NCBI GenBank assembly: GCA_023231475.1
Contig: JALJEE010000678.1
Location: forward strand, 1 to 61,672
Direction of reading: 5' to 3'
DNA from: Seison nebaliae
Lineage: Eukaryota; Rotifera; Pararotatoria; Seisonacea; Seisonidae
DNA: 61,672 bases
The translations under genes were made by a program, and so were the position numbers. The notes beneath the pieces were generated by a model. It was given only the letters and a program-made list of their open reading frames with translations. It ran no database searches and was not told the DNA's origin. How positions within the stretch are numbered: the first letter of the stretch is position 1; every line of letters starts with the position of its first letter. Below are positions 24,505 to 36,107 of this stretch, piece after piece.

Positions 24505-26220
24505 CCGAATATCGTTGGCGAGTTGGCAATGAGGGCATGCCATTATATGGACCTCATCCAAATCGAATAAATTCGAATGGAAACGAATTGAACAAACTGA
24601 ACAAGTCGTTTAATAAACAATCGCTATTCATCGAAGAATCGAAAACATCGAATGGTGACGATGTTGATAAGATGTTGAATAATGTTATCGAAAGTTCCAT
24701 TTCTCTTCCATTTCAAATATATTGTTTCTATCTTCTAATCTCATTCCATTCTCCAATTAAGATCTAACCAATTTCAAACCGAGTGATTCAATAAATGAAG
24801 TTCCATTTTCCTTCTTTCTTTCGATTTCTAATAAATAATAAAATTACTTCAGATAATGCCAGGAAAATCGAGAAGTAGAAAACAGATAGTCTATGAAGAA
24901 GTTCCACCAACTGCCCACAAGAACTTCCTTCAAAGGAAAGATAACAATTGTTCATACTTCCATCGAATTCAATCGTCGCAACCAGAATTGGAAAGGAAAA
25001 ATCGAATTTTAAATAAGACCGAACAAGAAATGTTCATTCCAATCGATGTTGAATCATCAACGACAAATCGTCGTCAAAATATATTGTCACCAAATACCAA
25101 AATGTCGACACCCGTCATCACTCGTCAGATGAGACATGAACAACAACAGAACGAACAATTGAACGACGATAATGGACAACAACTATTCGTGCCAACTCTA
25201 CCTCAAAATCGTTTGCAACGACATCAATCAGCACATGATCGATCTAATACGAATGTTTATTGTAATTATCCAGAAAATATGAATAATCATTATTATCAAT
25301 TAACATCTCCTGATGTTAATATGACGAAAATGAATTCCGTTTCAACAAATCGACAACCAAATCAGACTACTTCAAAAATGAGGAAATCCATTATGAAATC
25401 GGAGAAAGCAGCTAAATCACATAATCAATCCACATCGTCATCCAACCGCAAAATGAAACAATGTATTGTTCTCTATAATTATGTGCCGAAAAACGATCAG
25501 TTAATTTATTTAATTTAAATTTAAAATTTAATTCATTCAATTTATTAATTCATTAGAGAGATGGAATTATTATTTGGAGATATCATCAACATAATCGAAT
25601 TTATTGATAATGAGAAAAAATGGGCATATGGCGCGACAATATCGTCGAGTAACCGATCGGGAATATTTCCGTTAAATCATGTCCAATTAATCGATCGACC
25701 TTTAGATATTAATTATCTCGATGCAAATGATCGTCCATCGAACGAATCAACTTGTCAATATCCCAAATGTCACACCGATACAGAAACAGCGAAAATAAAT
25801 AAACCGGCAAATAATCGACGAGAGAATCGAAATAATTTCAATTACACTCAACAACATTTGTATGATAGGAAACCAATGCAGACTCAACCGAAATCAATTC
25901 ATCATGATTCTTATAGGAATACCGACCAATATCGACGATCATTACACAATTCAAATTATGCAGGTAAAGAACCGGAAGAAATGGGGAATTGTCGAGTTCG
26001 TTCAAATATATCTCCATTCAACGAACGATTTTCTAACCAAGCTGTGGCAATTTTCAATTTCGAAGCGAAAACAACATACGAATTACCGTTACAAGAAGGT
26101 GATCTCGTGGAAATAACAAGAACGATCGATTGTAATTGGTCAGAAGGACGAAAAATATTAGATAACTCGCCTCAAGTAGGAATATTTCCGACGAGTTATG
26201 TCCGATTTATCAAAAGATGA
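24505..26220 (+). CDS. SORBS/CAP-like adaptor, C-terminal exons with two SH3 domains
   Basis: Exons 24505-24683, 24853-25499 and 25557-26220 join in phase; the last intron is 57 bp and splits the first SH3 domain. The first exon reads EYRWRVGNEGMPLYGPHPNR. SH3-1 (CIVLYNYVPKND|QEMELLFGDIINII...GIFPLNHVQLI) and SH3-2 (AVAIFNFEAKTTYELPLQEGDLV...NWSEG...VGIFPTSYVRFI) keep the ALYDF-like, acidic RT-loop, NW and IFP-xxYV motifs of functional SH3 folds. SH3-2 resembles the first SH3 of the sorbin (SORBS/CAP/vinexin) family and SH3-1 its last, so the order differs. Such adaptors link actin, focal adhesions and signalling. The family name is tentative; the SH3 calls are firm. The stop is TGA at 26218. 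Confidence 0.6.
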
Positions 26221-27309
26221 ACCAGTGCAACAATAGTAGTTGATCTACAGTGAAACAATTATCCAACTGAAATTCTAATGATGCTTTCCTTCTCTTGATC
26301 TTGATCGGACGTATTTCCCATTAGGTTCAATAGTTTCTGTTTATATTCATCGAAATTATTCGAATGCATCCAACCATCGTCTCATATGAAGATTATTCCT
26401 TCATCTCTTTCCTTTTCAATTTATAAATAATGTTACCGATATAGAATCAACCATTTTCGAACAGTCTAATATTATCACTTTTTTTTCCTCACCATTCATT
26501 TATGTGTTTGATAAATAAATAAACTCTATTCTGATAATTACATTCATATAGAAATGATAGTAATACCTTCATCATATCTTCATACCTTCATATTTCTCCA
26601 ACAACTAAAATTATACTGTACCAACAATTGTAACAATTACATAATAACTTACGAAACTCATACGTGGTACACACATATTTCTTTTTCCAGACACATCACT
26701 AATTCTCCCATTAGAAGTAAAGGGATAGAGTAAATTTATGCACAATTTGTACTAAAGAGTTAATAGAATAGTCGATAATTTTATCGAAACCTCGTTCCAA
26801 ATATCATTTGTATTATTATTTGTATTATATCATATTTCTGTTTAACCTTTTGCGGCCTATCCCTGGACATTTCTGGTTAAATGAATAAATTTGTATATCA
26901 CATAATTAATGTAGCATTAGAAATGGAATAAAATAGCATATCTCACAAATTATTTCTCAACGACAGAAAATCAATGAACATAAATTTTATATATAAATTT
27001 TCTTTTGAATTCTGGAAAAATTTATATGAAGTTAACTTGAAACTATAAATAAAATTTTAGAAAAACAATTAATTGTAAAACATAAGAAATGTTTATTATA
27101 ATATAAGAATTATTATTATTATTATTATTATTAGAACGATTAAAATGAAAAGAAAGAAATGATTAATTTAAATATTTAAATATTATAATCATCTTTTATT
27201 TATCCGATGATAAATTGTTGTATTAAATTAAAGAGGAATTGAAAGGAAAGAAGATTGGACGTGAAGAATTCATTAAAAGGAAAATTTATTAAATTCTGCT
27301 TCTTTTCAA
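26221..27309. other. 3' UTR and convergent intergenic region
   Basis: It follows the SH3-adaptor stop and faces the SERF gene on the other strand. It holds several AATAAA motifs (around 26511-26521), an ATT microsatellite (27108-27134) and a short TTAA-bounded palindromic segment at 26842-26880. Confidence 0.5.
27108..27134. repeat. ATT microsatellite
   Basis: About nine uninterrupted ATT units in the convergent intergenic region. Confidence 0.85.
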
Positions 27310-27495
27310 CTATTTCTTTTCTTCGGTTTTCTTCGCATCTTTCATCCGCTGCTTCTCTTGCATTCTTTCTGCATCGCGCGCTTTCCTCTGTTCTAACGTC
27401 AATCCTGTATTCGCCACTGAATCTGCTTGTTTCTTCCCTCCTTGTTTCTTCTGATTCTTCGCACGTGCCAATTCACGTTGATTACCTCGAGTCAT
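27310..27495 (-). CDS. SERF2: SERF/4F5-type small EDRK-rich protein
   Basis: 61 residues in one exon beginning MTRGNQRELARAKNQKK, the signature N terminus of the SERF (4F5) family, followed by the conserved LTLEQRKARDAERMQEKQ helix and a Lys/Glu tail. Length and composition match the family (about 60 residues). SERF proteins are small charged RNA- and amyloid-interacting factors (MOAG-4 in worms) that modify protein aggregation. No intron is present in the coding part. A TTTATT on the plus strand at 27285-27290 gives an AATAAA poly(A) signal about 20 nt after the stop. Which SERF paralogue it is cannot be said from the sequence. Confidence 0.9.
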   Translation of the reverse strand: MTRGNQRELARAKNQKKQGGKKQADSVANTGLTLEQRKARDAERMQEKQRMKDAKKTEEKK

Positions 27496-28210
27496 TATTA
27501 CAAGTCTTATTATTACTTCACCAAACGAAATGTGATAAAAGAGATTGGAAAAAAAGAGAAGCTCTTTCTTTTTGAAAATATTTGATGAGAAAAGAGAAAT
27601 ATTAAATTAGTTTCTCGATCGATTCATAGATGAAACTCTCTCTCTCTCGACATCTCGTCTCATTAAAACCAACTCGATTACATCATCTCTCAATCAATTC
27701 CAAAGAGAAATGAAATATGAACACTCCAAATTTTGATATAATTTCATTTTCCATTTTCTTCCTAAATCATTGATGTGGAAATCCAAATTTTCTTATGAGC
27801 TTCTTATTTCAACTCATTCATGCGAATCGGAAAACTATAATTGCCTTCCCCCTCATTTTTTTTGTCCACCACATTTCTCCACAAAATTACACAATTCACA
27901 CAATTAACACAACAATTTTGCAATTCACGAGACTTCATTGTCGGATTGTGTTTGTAGAGACAATTGAAGGAAATGACGAATTTCATTTGATATTTCTATG
28001 AGAACATTCCGTCTTGGAAGAACATTCTCAAAGATACTCTCCATTTGTTTCCGTTTCAAGAGGAATGCCGTATAATAAACAATAACATTCTGATGAAATG
28101 ACAATTATAAATTGGGAGTGTCACGAGAGAAAATCCCACTAACATTATGCATCTTCTCTAAAATGAGAAATGACTGAATTAACGAACGTTGAATGAATCG
28201 GCGATTGAGT
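27496..28210. other. Intergenic, no gene seen
   Basis: It lies between two minus-strand genes. A CT-rich run at 27641-27655 and short frames at 27795-28001 carry no motif. Confidence 0.45.
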
Positions 28211-28681
28211 TCAATACCGAAAATATTTCTCGCCATTTTTTCTATCCCAATATTTTTCACTAACATAATTTCTTCTAAAAATCAGATTAAATAATTCTCT
28301 TTTCATCGAATGACTCGAATAAAATGAATAACCGAAAGAAATTGTTGTGAAGAGGGAAATAAAGAGGAAAGAAGCGAATAATATAGAATTTATGACAACA
28401 TTCTGAACAATACCAATGTTCAGTGTGTAGAAGATTGGAAAGACGAAGAGGGAAATGAAGAAACTGCGCCAGAAGACCCGACGGAAAATTAATCGAAAGA
28501 ATGAATAAGTTTGATAATTGACACGAATTATGAGGAAAGTCTCATTCTCATTCAAATCATTATAATTCCTTTTGATTTCCATGAAATATTTATAACCGTT
28601 TGCATTCGAGAAGTTCTCTTTCTTCTCATAAGTATTCATCTGAATTCTTTTGTTATCAATCTTCCTTTTCATCGATAACAT
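28211..28681 (-). CDS. Unidentified two-pass membrane protein
   Basis: 156 codons from an ATG at 28681. The first 70 residues are charged (Lys/Asn/Glu). Two hydrophobic segments follow (about 78-97, FFISLFVFPIFYTLNIGI, and 103-125, INSILFASFLFISLFTTISF), then a basic C-terminal tail with aromatic residues. I do not recognise the family. The hairpin-like topology with cytosolic ends would suit an ER or nuclear-envelope protein. It could be the 3' part of a longer spliced gene, but no acceptor just upstream is compelling. Confidence 0.4.
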   Translation of the reverse strand: MLSMKRKIDNKRIQMNTYEKKENFSNANGYKYFMEIKRNYNDLNENETFLIIRVNYQTYSFFRLIFRRVFWRSFFISLFVFPIFYTLNIGIVQNVVINSILFASFLFISLFTTISFGYSFYSSHSMKRELFNLIFRRNYVSEKYWDRKNGEKYFRY

Positions 28682-29301
28682 TAAACTTAAAATTTGAATT
28701 ATCCTCCTTCCATTTTTTCTTCTTTTTCACTTCTCCTTCTCCTCCCTCCTAAGCCACAATATTCTCCAACTCCTTAAAAAATTATTAAAATATAATTTCT
28801 TGTCTCTTTCGACTAAAAATTTCCTGTAAATATTTCCGTTATCGGGAAACATGTTTGGAAAATTTAATTACTGTCATTGAAATTTGATGATTATTTAAGT
28901 TCAATTCGATTTTATTATATTGTTTGATGTTTTTTAAGACAAAAAAATACGATACGAATACCTAAAACGAAAAATTATATAGGAATCGGAAATTGGACAT
29001 TTCTTTAAATTAGACATTAGAAGTCTCGAAAAATTTAACCTTTCGATGACCGAAATTCGTGTTGTTTATTATTATTCGATGTAATTATAAATCGCCTACG
29101 ATTAATAATAAAGAATGATTTTAAGTTCATATCATCAAATTTTGACACTTATTAATTAGCTGGTGGAGACTGATTGGAAAGGTATGCATGCGTGTTTCCT
29201 TTTCATTTAATCTTTATTAAAATGACATGGTTCTATAAATATTGGGGGAGAATTTAAAACGGAATTTGGAGAATTTTCAAATAAGAATTATTGTCAATAA
29301 A
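28682..29301. other. Divergent intergenic region
   Basis: It lies between the minus-strand membrane protein and the plus-strand GPCR and should hold both promoters. T-rich and A-rich runs only. A TGCATGCGTG palindrome-like word lies near 29184. No other structure seen. Confidence 0.4.
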
Positions 29302-30453
29302 ATGGTAGTGAACAAGACATTAGATGGAAATATTTTTTATAATGCATCTCAAATTGGAACATCATTGTCTTTTGTACGAGCGATCGCTGATTGGAAATTT
29401 GCTTTTGCCGTTTTCCATATAACGGTCGCTCTCACCACAAATATATTTGCGATTTTTGTTCTATTACAAATGATGAAAGGAAAGAAACGTTACCAAGCGA
29501 AAGATGATGAAGTATCTTTCGAATCACAAACACCATCAAATTCGCGAAAAGGACCATCAAAAATTGCAAGATATCAAATAAGAACTTACGCATTCTTCAT
29601 CGCTGATTGTATATTTGCCATATTTGTGATATTGGCATCGAATCTCGCTTATTTTATCAATTGGCCACTTGGCAATTACGCGTTGATGGACACTTTGTCA
29701 AATATAAAACTATGTAGATTTCGGGTTTTTTGCTTATACTCGTCAATGCAAGTATCTGCTTGGATTGGAGCATTTATCAATATCGATCGAATTTTAATTA
29801 TTCGAAGAAACACATCTGTCGAACCAATCGATCGAAGTAGTGGGATGTCATTTAGATATTATCTTTGTTTCCAAAAATTGTTGCGATTGGACAAAACTAG
29901 TGCACAAATTTTAACGAATTGCACATTAGTCATCTTTCTTTTCATGATTATGGGACTTCTCTTAAATGGTATTGTATTGATTTCTGGTACGCCTTTATGT
30001 ATCGAATTATTAAATGTGAATTATATGAAATTTTATTCGAAAATCTACACTTATTTCGATACATTGGGATTCACTTTAATTCCTTTCACTATCTCTCTTA
30101 TCACTAGTTGCGTCATCAGTTATCAATTGTGGATGGTGAATAAGAATAGAGAAAATATGTCGTCGAAAACAAGTGGGAAATCGTTGAAAGCAATATCTAT
30201 ATCAATACTTCTACAGAATGTCATTTCTTATGTAATGATAGCACCATTGAAAATATTCTTTCCATTCGTCTATGCTAAACCGTTGAAGTTCTCATTATTT
30301 ACGAGAGAGATTGGCTTCTTCGCTTTAAGTGAAGTTTATCTACTTTATTGGTCACTCAATTTCTTCTCCTTATTAACACTACGACCGTTCGCTGAATTCA
30401 CTCGATCGTTCTTGGTTTATTTAGTGAATAAGATTCGAAAAAGAAAGTTTTAA
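29302..30453 (+). CDS. Orphan rhodopsin-like GPCR, intronless
   Basis: 383 residues from the ATG at 29302 (an in-frame TTG upstream and a stopped ATG at 29227 rule out an earlier start). Two early Asn-X-Thr/Ser sites (NKT, NAS) fit an extracellular N terminus. Seven hydrophobic segments follow in order, with a basic loop between TM1 and TM2. A conserved-position Cys precedes TM3 (KLCRFRVF), and the end of TM3 reads NIDRILI, a DRY variant. Another Cys lies in extracellular loop 2 (TPLCIE). TM6 has no CWxP and TM7 ends LRPFAEFTRSF where NPxxY is usual. The overall plan is class A, probably peptide-like, but motifs are worn. No ligand can be inferred; chemosensory or other lineage-specific receptors are the likeliest. 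Confidence 0.6.
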   Translation: MVVNKTLDGNIFYNASQIGTSLSFVRAIADWKFAFAVFHITVALTTNIFAIFVLLQMMKGKKRYQAKDDEVSFESQTPSNSRKGPSKIARYQIRTYAFFIADCIFAIFVILASNLAYFINWPLGNYALMDTLSNIKLCRFRVFCLYSSMQVSAWIGAFINIDRILIIRRNTSVEPIDRSSGMSFRYYLCFQKLLRLDKTSAQILTNCTLVIFLFMIMGLLLNGIVLISGTPLCIELLNVNYMKFYSKIYTYFDTLGFTLIPFTISLITSCVISYQLWMVNKNRENMSSKTSGKSLKAISISILLQNVISYVMIAPLKIFFPFVYAKPLKFSLFTREIGFFALSEVYLLYWSLNFFSLLTLRPFAEFTRSFLVYLVNKIRKRKF

Positions 30454-31289
30454 GCTGAATTGAAAATAATTTTTATTATTTTACAAATTTACTATTCTCT
30501 CAAATTCTTTAGTCAAACATATTTCAATTCTAACCATTTAACAATTATATTCAAACATTCTTTTACACAATATTTTCATATAAATTATCTCATCAGACTT
30601 GGTCTTAATTTGTTAGGCTAAGTCTCTCTAACAAACTTTATAATTAATTGTTTGTTTAATTGTAAGTGAGTTCATAATACTATTCATAATAAACTTTACT
30701 AAATTTACTTCCAAAGTTGTAGTGAAACATTATAATGCAAATCACAAACAATTATTTCTATTTAATTCTTGAGGTAATTGAAAAATCACCAGATTAATAT
30801 TGATCTTTTTAATCAGTAAGTAATAAGTTATTAAGCATAAGAAATTTTGATGTGAAAAGGAGTAATATTTATTACTAAAGGAGGTATAATTACTTTTTTT
30901 CTTCTTATTATTAGACAAAAGATATTACAATAAATATGACACATTACCGTTCAATTGAACACCAACTGTGTTTAATGATTGGAGCAAATATAATAATTTC
31001 AATAGAAATAAATGAAAGAACGATAAGTTATTAAGTTTTGTGAACTAAACTTTTGAATGAATAAGTTGAGTGAGAGATTTGTAGGAGATGGATTGATTCC
31101 AATGTATATTCCAGAGATCAGTCTCAATAATTATATCGTAACTTATGGTGAGCTACTGGAATATTTGGACGTAACATCAAACGTCCTTGTTAATTTATAT
31201 TCATAAGTATAACAAATCAAACGCAACAAAAAAACTCTCTAATAAAGGAAGAAAACATTTGAAATAAGTTGTATTCATCTATTTCGTCA
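30454..31289. other. Intergenic, no gene seen
   Basis: AT-rich spacer containing the 3' UTR of the GPCR and the upstream region of the phospholipase gene. Confidence 0.5.
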
Positions 31290-34200
31290 ATGAACTCAAA
31301 TTTGGGAATCGATACGGATGTTGTGAATAATGCATTCGCTAAAGTACGTCAAGGAATTGAATTGGGAAAGATCAAGAATAAGGTATTTGAACGACTCTTC
31401 TACATACCGGAGCATGATAATTTTATCACTTACACATCTTCAGAAAAACCGTTCGGAAAACCAAAAACTTATTTTATCGTCGATATCGACGACATTCGAA
31501 TTGGAGTAGATACTGAAATTACACAGAAATATGAGAAGAATCTCACCGACTATCAAAAGAATAATTGTCTCTTCTCCATCGTTTATCATGACCATCGGAA
31601 GACTCTGGATTTGTTGGCGAGTTCAGAGAAAATCAGGAACAATTGGCTCATCGTCCTCACCGTTCTGACCAATGGCAAATGTCAGGGATTGAGTAATTGG
31701 TTAGAAGAACTTCGTCAATCATTTCCGTCCAAACCATCAACTGCATCATCTGGTGCTCATACGATGTTGAAGAAGAATTCTCACGAGAATTATCTTCGTA
31801 TGAAATATTATAAAATCAACAATTCATTAACAGCCTTATCAATTCATTCGTTTGATGAATTGTTGAAAAAATGTAATTTGAAAGTCAATACAATGCAACT
31901 ACAAACTTATTTCCGAGTTTATTTCATTTAGAATATTTTCAATAATCATCTTTATTTAATTTTATATTAATATTTAATCGAAATTAGATGGCAGATAGAA
32001 ATTTAGATAATAAAGTCGATTTCGATGAATTTACCAATTTCTTCGACGAATTGACCGCTCGTGATGATTTGAAGGAATTATTAAAGAAGTTTAATTTACT
32101 TTTCGAATAATTATATGTAATTTAATATGTAAATTATTCAATTGACAATTAGATATCAACCAGAAAATACGGAATATTGGGAACCGAAAAACCTCAAACG
32201 ATTCTTTCGAGAAGAGCAATTTGTTAGAAATTTAAAAATTTTCAAAAATTTCTCATATCAATTTTCAAATGTATTCAGGAAGATTTGACTAATGGGAAAT
32301 TGTATGAATATTTGGAGAAATATGAACCAGATGAAGATCTGAGAAAGAATCATTGTCTTTCCTACGACGCTTTTGTAGCATTGATGACATCGGAAGATGA
32401 ATCGATTTATGATAAAGACAAACGAGTATTATATCAATCGATGGATTATCCTCTCAATGATTACTATATTAATAGTTCACATAATACGTTCGATTTGAAT
32501 AATATTCAAAATTACAAAAAAACAATTTAAAATTTTCTATGAAATTTCTATGACAGATATTTGATGGGTGATCAATTACAAAGTGGAAGTAGTTTAGAAG
32601 CATATCGACGTACCTTGTTAGATGGATTCAGATGTGTCGAAAGTTTTTCTTTTTCATTTATTAAATTTTTTTTTAATTTTAAATTTTTTTAAATTAAATT
32701 CATCTTAATTGTTGATTAGTTGATTGTCATACGGGCGATGTGGAACCGATGGTTTATCATAAATATACGTTGACATCTAAAATTACTTTCGATTCCGTTA
32801 TTGAAATGATTGGACGATATGCTTTCACTCATACAAAGTTTGTTCATTTCATCGTTTTCATTTAATCGATTTTTTAACTAATTCGCCGATGACTATTTAA
32901 CTTATCAATCGATTCATATTAATCTTTCTCTTCTAGTGACAACAAGTAAGTTGTTCTCTAAGAAATTATTATTCACCTGATTGAACACTTTCTTCCATCT
33001 ACTAATCTCATCTATTATCTCATCTACCATCTATTATTATCGATTCTTTAGAGAAATTCATTTATGTTCACGGAATATTTTCACAAAAAATTTTTTTTTT
33101 CAAAATTATTTTTTTTATTTTTTCTTTAAGTTTTCCATTAATCATCTCAATTGAGAATCATTGTTCGTTGTCACAACAAGAAATGATGGCAAATATCTTG
33201 AAGGAACATTTATCAGGTTTTTTTCCATTTCCATATTCTCTCAATTTTTATGGTTTGTATAAAGAATATTTATTAACTTATGACGATATCGGTCGTATGG
33301 TGAAGGATAATCATTTGCCTTCTCCCAATAATTTGAGGAATAAGATTCTATTGAAAGCGAAAAGATTACCGTTAAATTCAGGCGAGTCGTCCGACATCTC
33401 CGAAGAAGAAGATGATGATTCGATAATGAACGATCAAAATAGTGAATCAAGTGATGATGAGAAGACGAAAAAGAAAGTTTCTAATTTCAAATATTCAATA
33501 TATTCAATTTGTGTTAAAAGATAAAATTAACAAAATCATTATCTGATCTCATTTATCCGATCAGTGTCCATTTCCATTCCTTCGACGATTCGTTAACATC
33601 AACAAAAGCATTTAACATGTCATCGATATCTGAGAAGAAAGCATTTAAAATGGCAGGTGATCAAAAAGCATTCGTTAAACATAATCAATATCAAATGACT
33701 CGAATTTATCCTGGAGCTCATCGACAAACATCATCAAATTTGAATCCTGTTGATTTTTGGAATGTGGGATGTCAAATCGGTTAATTTGAATTATTTCCCT
33801 TTTTTCTCCAAATCCTTCTTCAGTCGCCGTAAATCATCAGACACATGACGTGCAGACTGATATCAATATCGCCTTATTCACCCAAAATGGAAATTGTGGT
33901 TATGTATTGAAACCGGAAATATTAAGAACAAAAAGTTGAAAATTTTTAAATTTTCCAATATTTTTTATTTTGTAGATTTGAATTTTAATTCGAATGTATG
34001 TCGACCTAATGGAACGACAAATTTATTTGTAAAAGTTTCACAAAAATTTTATTTATAATTCCTCACTTTTTTCCAGATTATCAGTGCAAATCATTTACCT
34101 ATGGACGATAGCGATGTACTTGATGCCTATGTGAAAATTGAAATTTATGGAGCTACTGTTGATCAAATGGAAAGTAAAACATCTTGCGTGAAGAATAACG

Positions 34201-34482
34201 GTTAACAAAATAATAATTGTGCAATTAATTGATGATAAATTTGTAATAGGATTAAATCCGATTTGGGATGAAAAATTCAATTTCTCTATCAATTATCCTG
34301 AATTGGCATTCATTCGTTTCGAAGTAAAAGATCATGATCGAATGGGAAGAAATGATCTGATTGCACAACGAACAATACCTTTAACATGTATTCAGAATGG
34401 TTATCGAAGTATATTGTTGTATGAGAAGGATCGTGATAAAGTGGAACATGGAACATTATTCGTGCAAGTCATCATGAAATAA
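31290..34482 (+). CDS. PLCD: Phosphoinositide phospholipase C, delta-type
   Basis: Thirteen exons join in phase: 31290-31916, 31988-32088, 32153-32222, 32279-32487, 32557-32642, 32720-32837, 33131-33216, 33265-33476, 33521-33779, 33824-33934, 33976-34028, 34077-34200 and 34250-34482. Together they give 762 residues, the usual delta size. A 9-nt microexon (32937-32945) could add three residues. Order: PH domain (about 20-130), EF-hand region (to 310), PLC-X (320-465), short acidic linker, PLC-Y (508-615), C2 (640-760). Catalytic residues of the family are present: His334/Asn335 (SSHNT), the Glu/Asp of VEIDC, His of VYHKYTLTSK, Glu of ISIENHC, the KILLKAK lysines, and RIYPGAHR. It hydrolyses PIP2 to IP3 and diacylglycerol at the membrane. 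The usual CWDG is CHTG here. The start is the first in-frame ATG. Confidence 0.85.
32937..32945 (+). other. Candidate 9-nt microexon in the PLC gene
   Basis: TGACAACAA is bounded by TTCTAG and GTAAGT and keeps the frame, inserting Asp-Asn-Asn between the THT and FPLII phrases of PLC-X. Skipping it also keeps the frame and gives the spacing normal for the family, so it may be optional or not used. Confidence 0.4.
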
Positions 34483-36107
34483 ATTTCTAATTATTTAATT
34501 TTCTGCTTCTTTTGCATTTAATCATCATTTCTAATATTAGAATTGTTTCTCTTTATTTTATGCGGCTTTTTTATAAATGAAAATCTTCTCAAATCAATCC
34601 AATTAACAAATCTAATTTTTTCCATTAATTTCACACTTTATCAATATGATATTCAATTGTCGTCCCATGATGTTCTTTTTCATCTTATTATCAATTGTTT
34701 ATTAATCACACATTGCCTTAATTTCACGTTCAAATTATTTGCCATCCGAATGGAATAAATGTGTTAGTCAATTCAATTCTATTATAATTGAATTTTATAT
34801 TTGATTTATAATTTTATACCAAAATTTTTCTTTAATTCTTTTAAATTAACTTCTATAAATCGAATTACATTCAAATGAAATTTCTTATTCAATTTTTTAT
34901 TGAAAAAGTGAACATGAAATTTCCTTCATAATTCTCCCATTAATCAATAATTATAAAATAATTATTTATTGGTAGTTTTCTTCTAATTCCAAATTAAAAA
35001 CTGTTTAACATAATCTTGTTTAGTATTCATTATATTTTTAAAATTTTTCAATTAATTCTCAAAGTTCTTATATTGTCTTTGGTATATAATATTAGTCAAT
35101 TGTCTACATTGTTCGAACCGGTTATAATGAGCAAATAAAAAAATTTTATATTTGTTATTTTTTATTTGTCTAACATGCATAGCTCATGAATTGCAATATT
35201 TCTTTTCACATTGAGCATAGAAAAGTTCGTTGTCAACGACATAAACAGCTTACGAATATCATCCGGATCTTCGAACGAGCATATTATTGTGAATAGAATA
35301 GAGGCGAATAGTGGTCCTAATAGCGAATATAGTTATAAGACAAACAACAATTAACGCGACTTTTTTATTTCGCAATTTTCTATATATAGTATCTTCTCTG
35401 AAGTCCACGAGAAAATTATTTTAACAAAAAGTTCTCTCGTTACTATTTGACTTTATCAGACAAAGAATGTAAACTGAATTTTTTGACGTTTCAGTTTTTA
35501 CAAGTATGGTAGAGGCAATATGTCAGTTATTTCAATGAAACTAATGAGAATTTTAAATCATTTCTAACACTTTGTAGTGATGGACAAATCTGACGGATGT
35601 TAAGAAAGATTATTTAACACTTTCTCCATAGTTCTTTTTAAAGCGGCCTGAAAACATCTTTAGACTTCGGTCTTATACGAACAATTATAAAATGCCATTA
35701 AAAATATGAAAGAAATTCTGACATGTAATTTTCTCGCTGTCTATCTCCTTACTGAAAATGTTACTGTGATTACTGTTTTTTTCCGTTATTTTTTATGGAA
35801 AACATTTTCAATCTATTCTAAAGACTTCGAAATTAGAATCTTGTTATAATCTTATAATTAAAATTAATAATCTATGTTTTTATGTATTTCGTGCAAAAAT
35901 TGAATAATAACTAACGTTATTCTATCTTTTTCTAACAATATGTTACATTTAGAAATGCATAAAAGTAACCATTTCGTTTAATGGAATTTATATAACTGAC
36001 GTAACGGAAAACGAAAAAGAAACGAAACTTGACGGACATTCATCACAACTCCTTAATTTTATTATTCTTTTTGTATTCTACACGAGAACTTGTTTTCGTA
36101 TATAAGA
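34483..36107. other. Intergenic, no gene seen
   Basis: Long AT-rich spacer after the PLC gene. The 71-codon plus frame at 34543-34758 is Phe/Leu/Asn-rich noise. The part from about 35090 to 36100 has slightly more mixed composition and may be old repeat sequence, but I found no inverted repeat in it. Confidence 0.4.

Noticed and set aside
29242..29301. Earlier start for the GPCR
   Set aside because: The extended frame begins with TTG, and the in-frame ATG at 29227 is followed at once by a stop.
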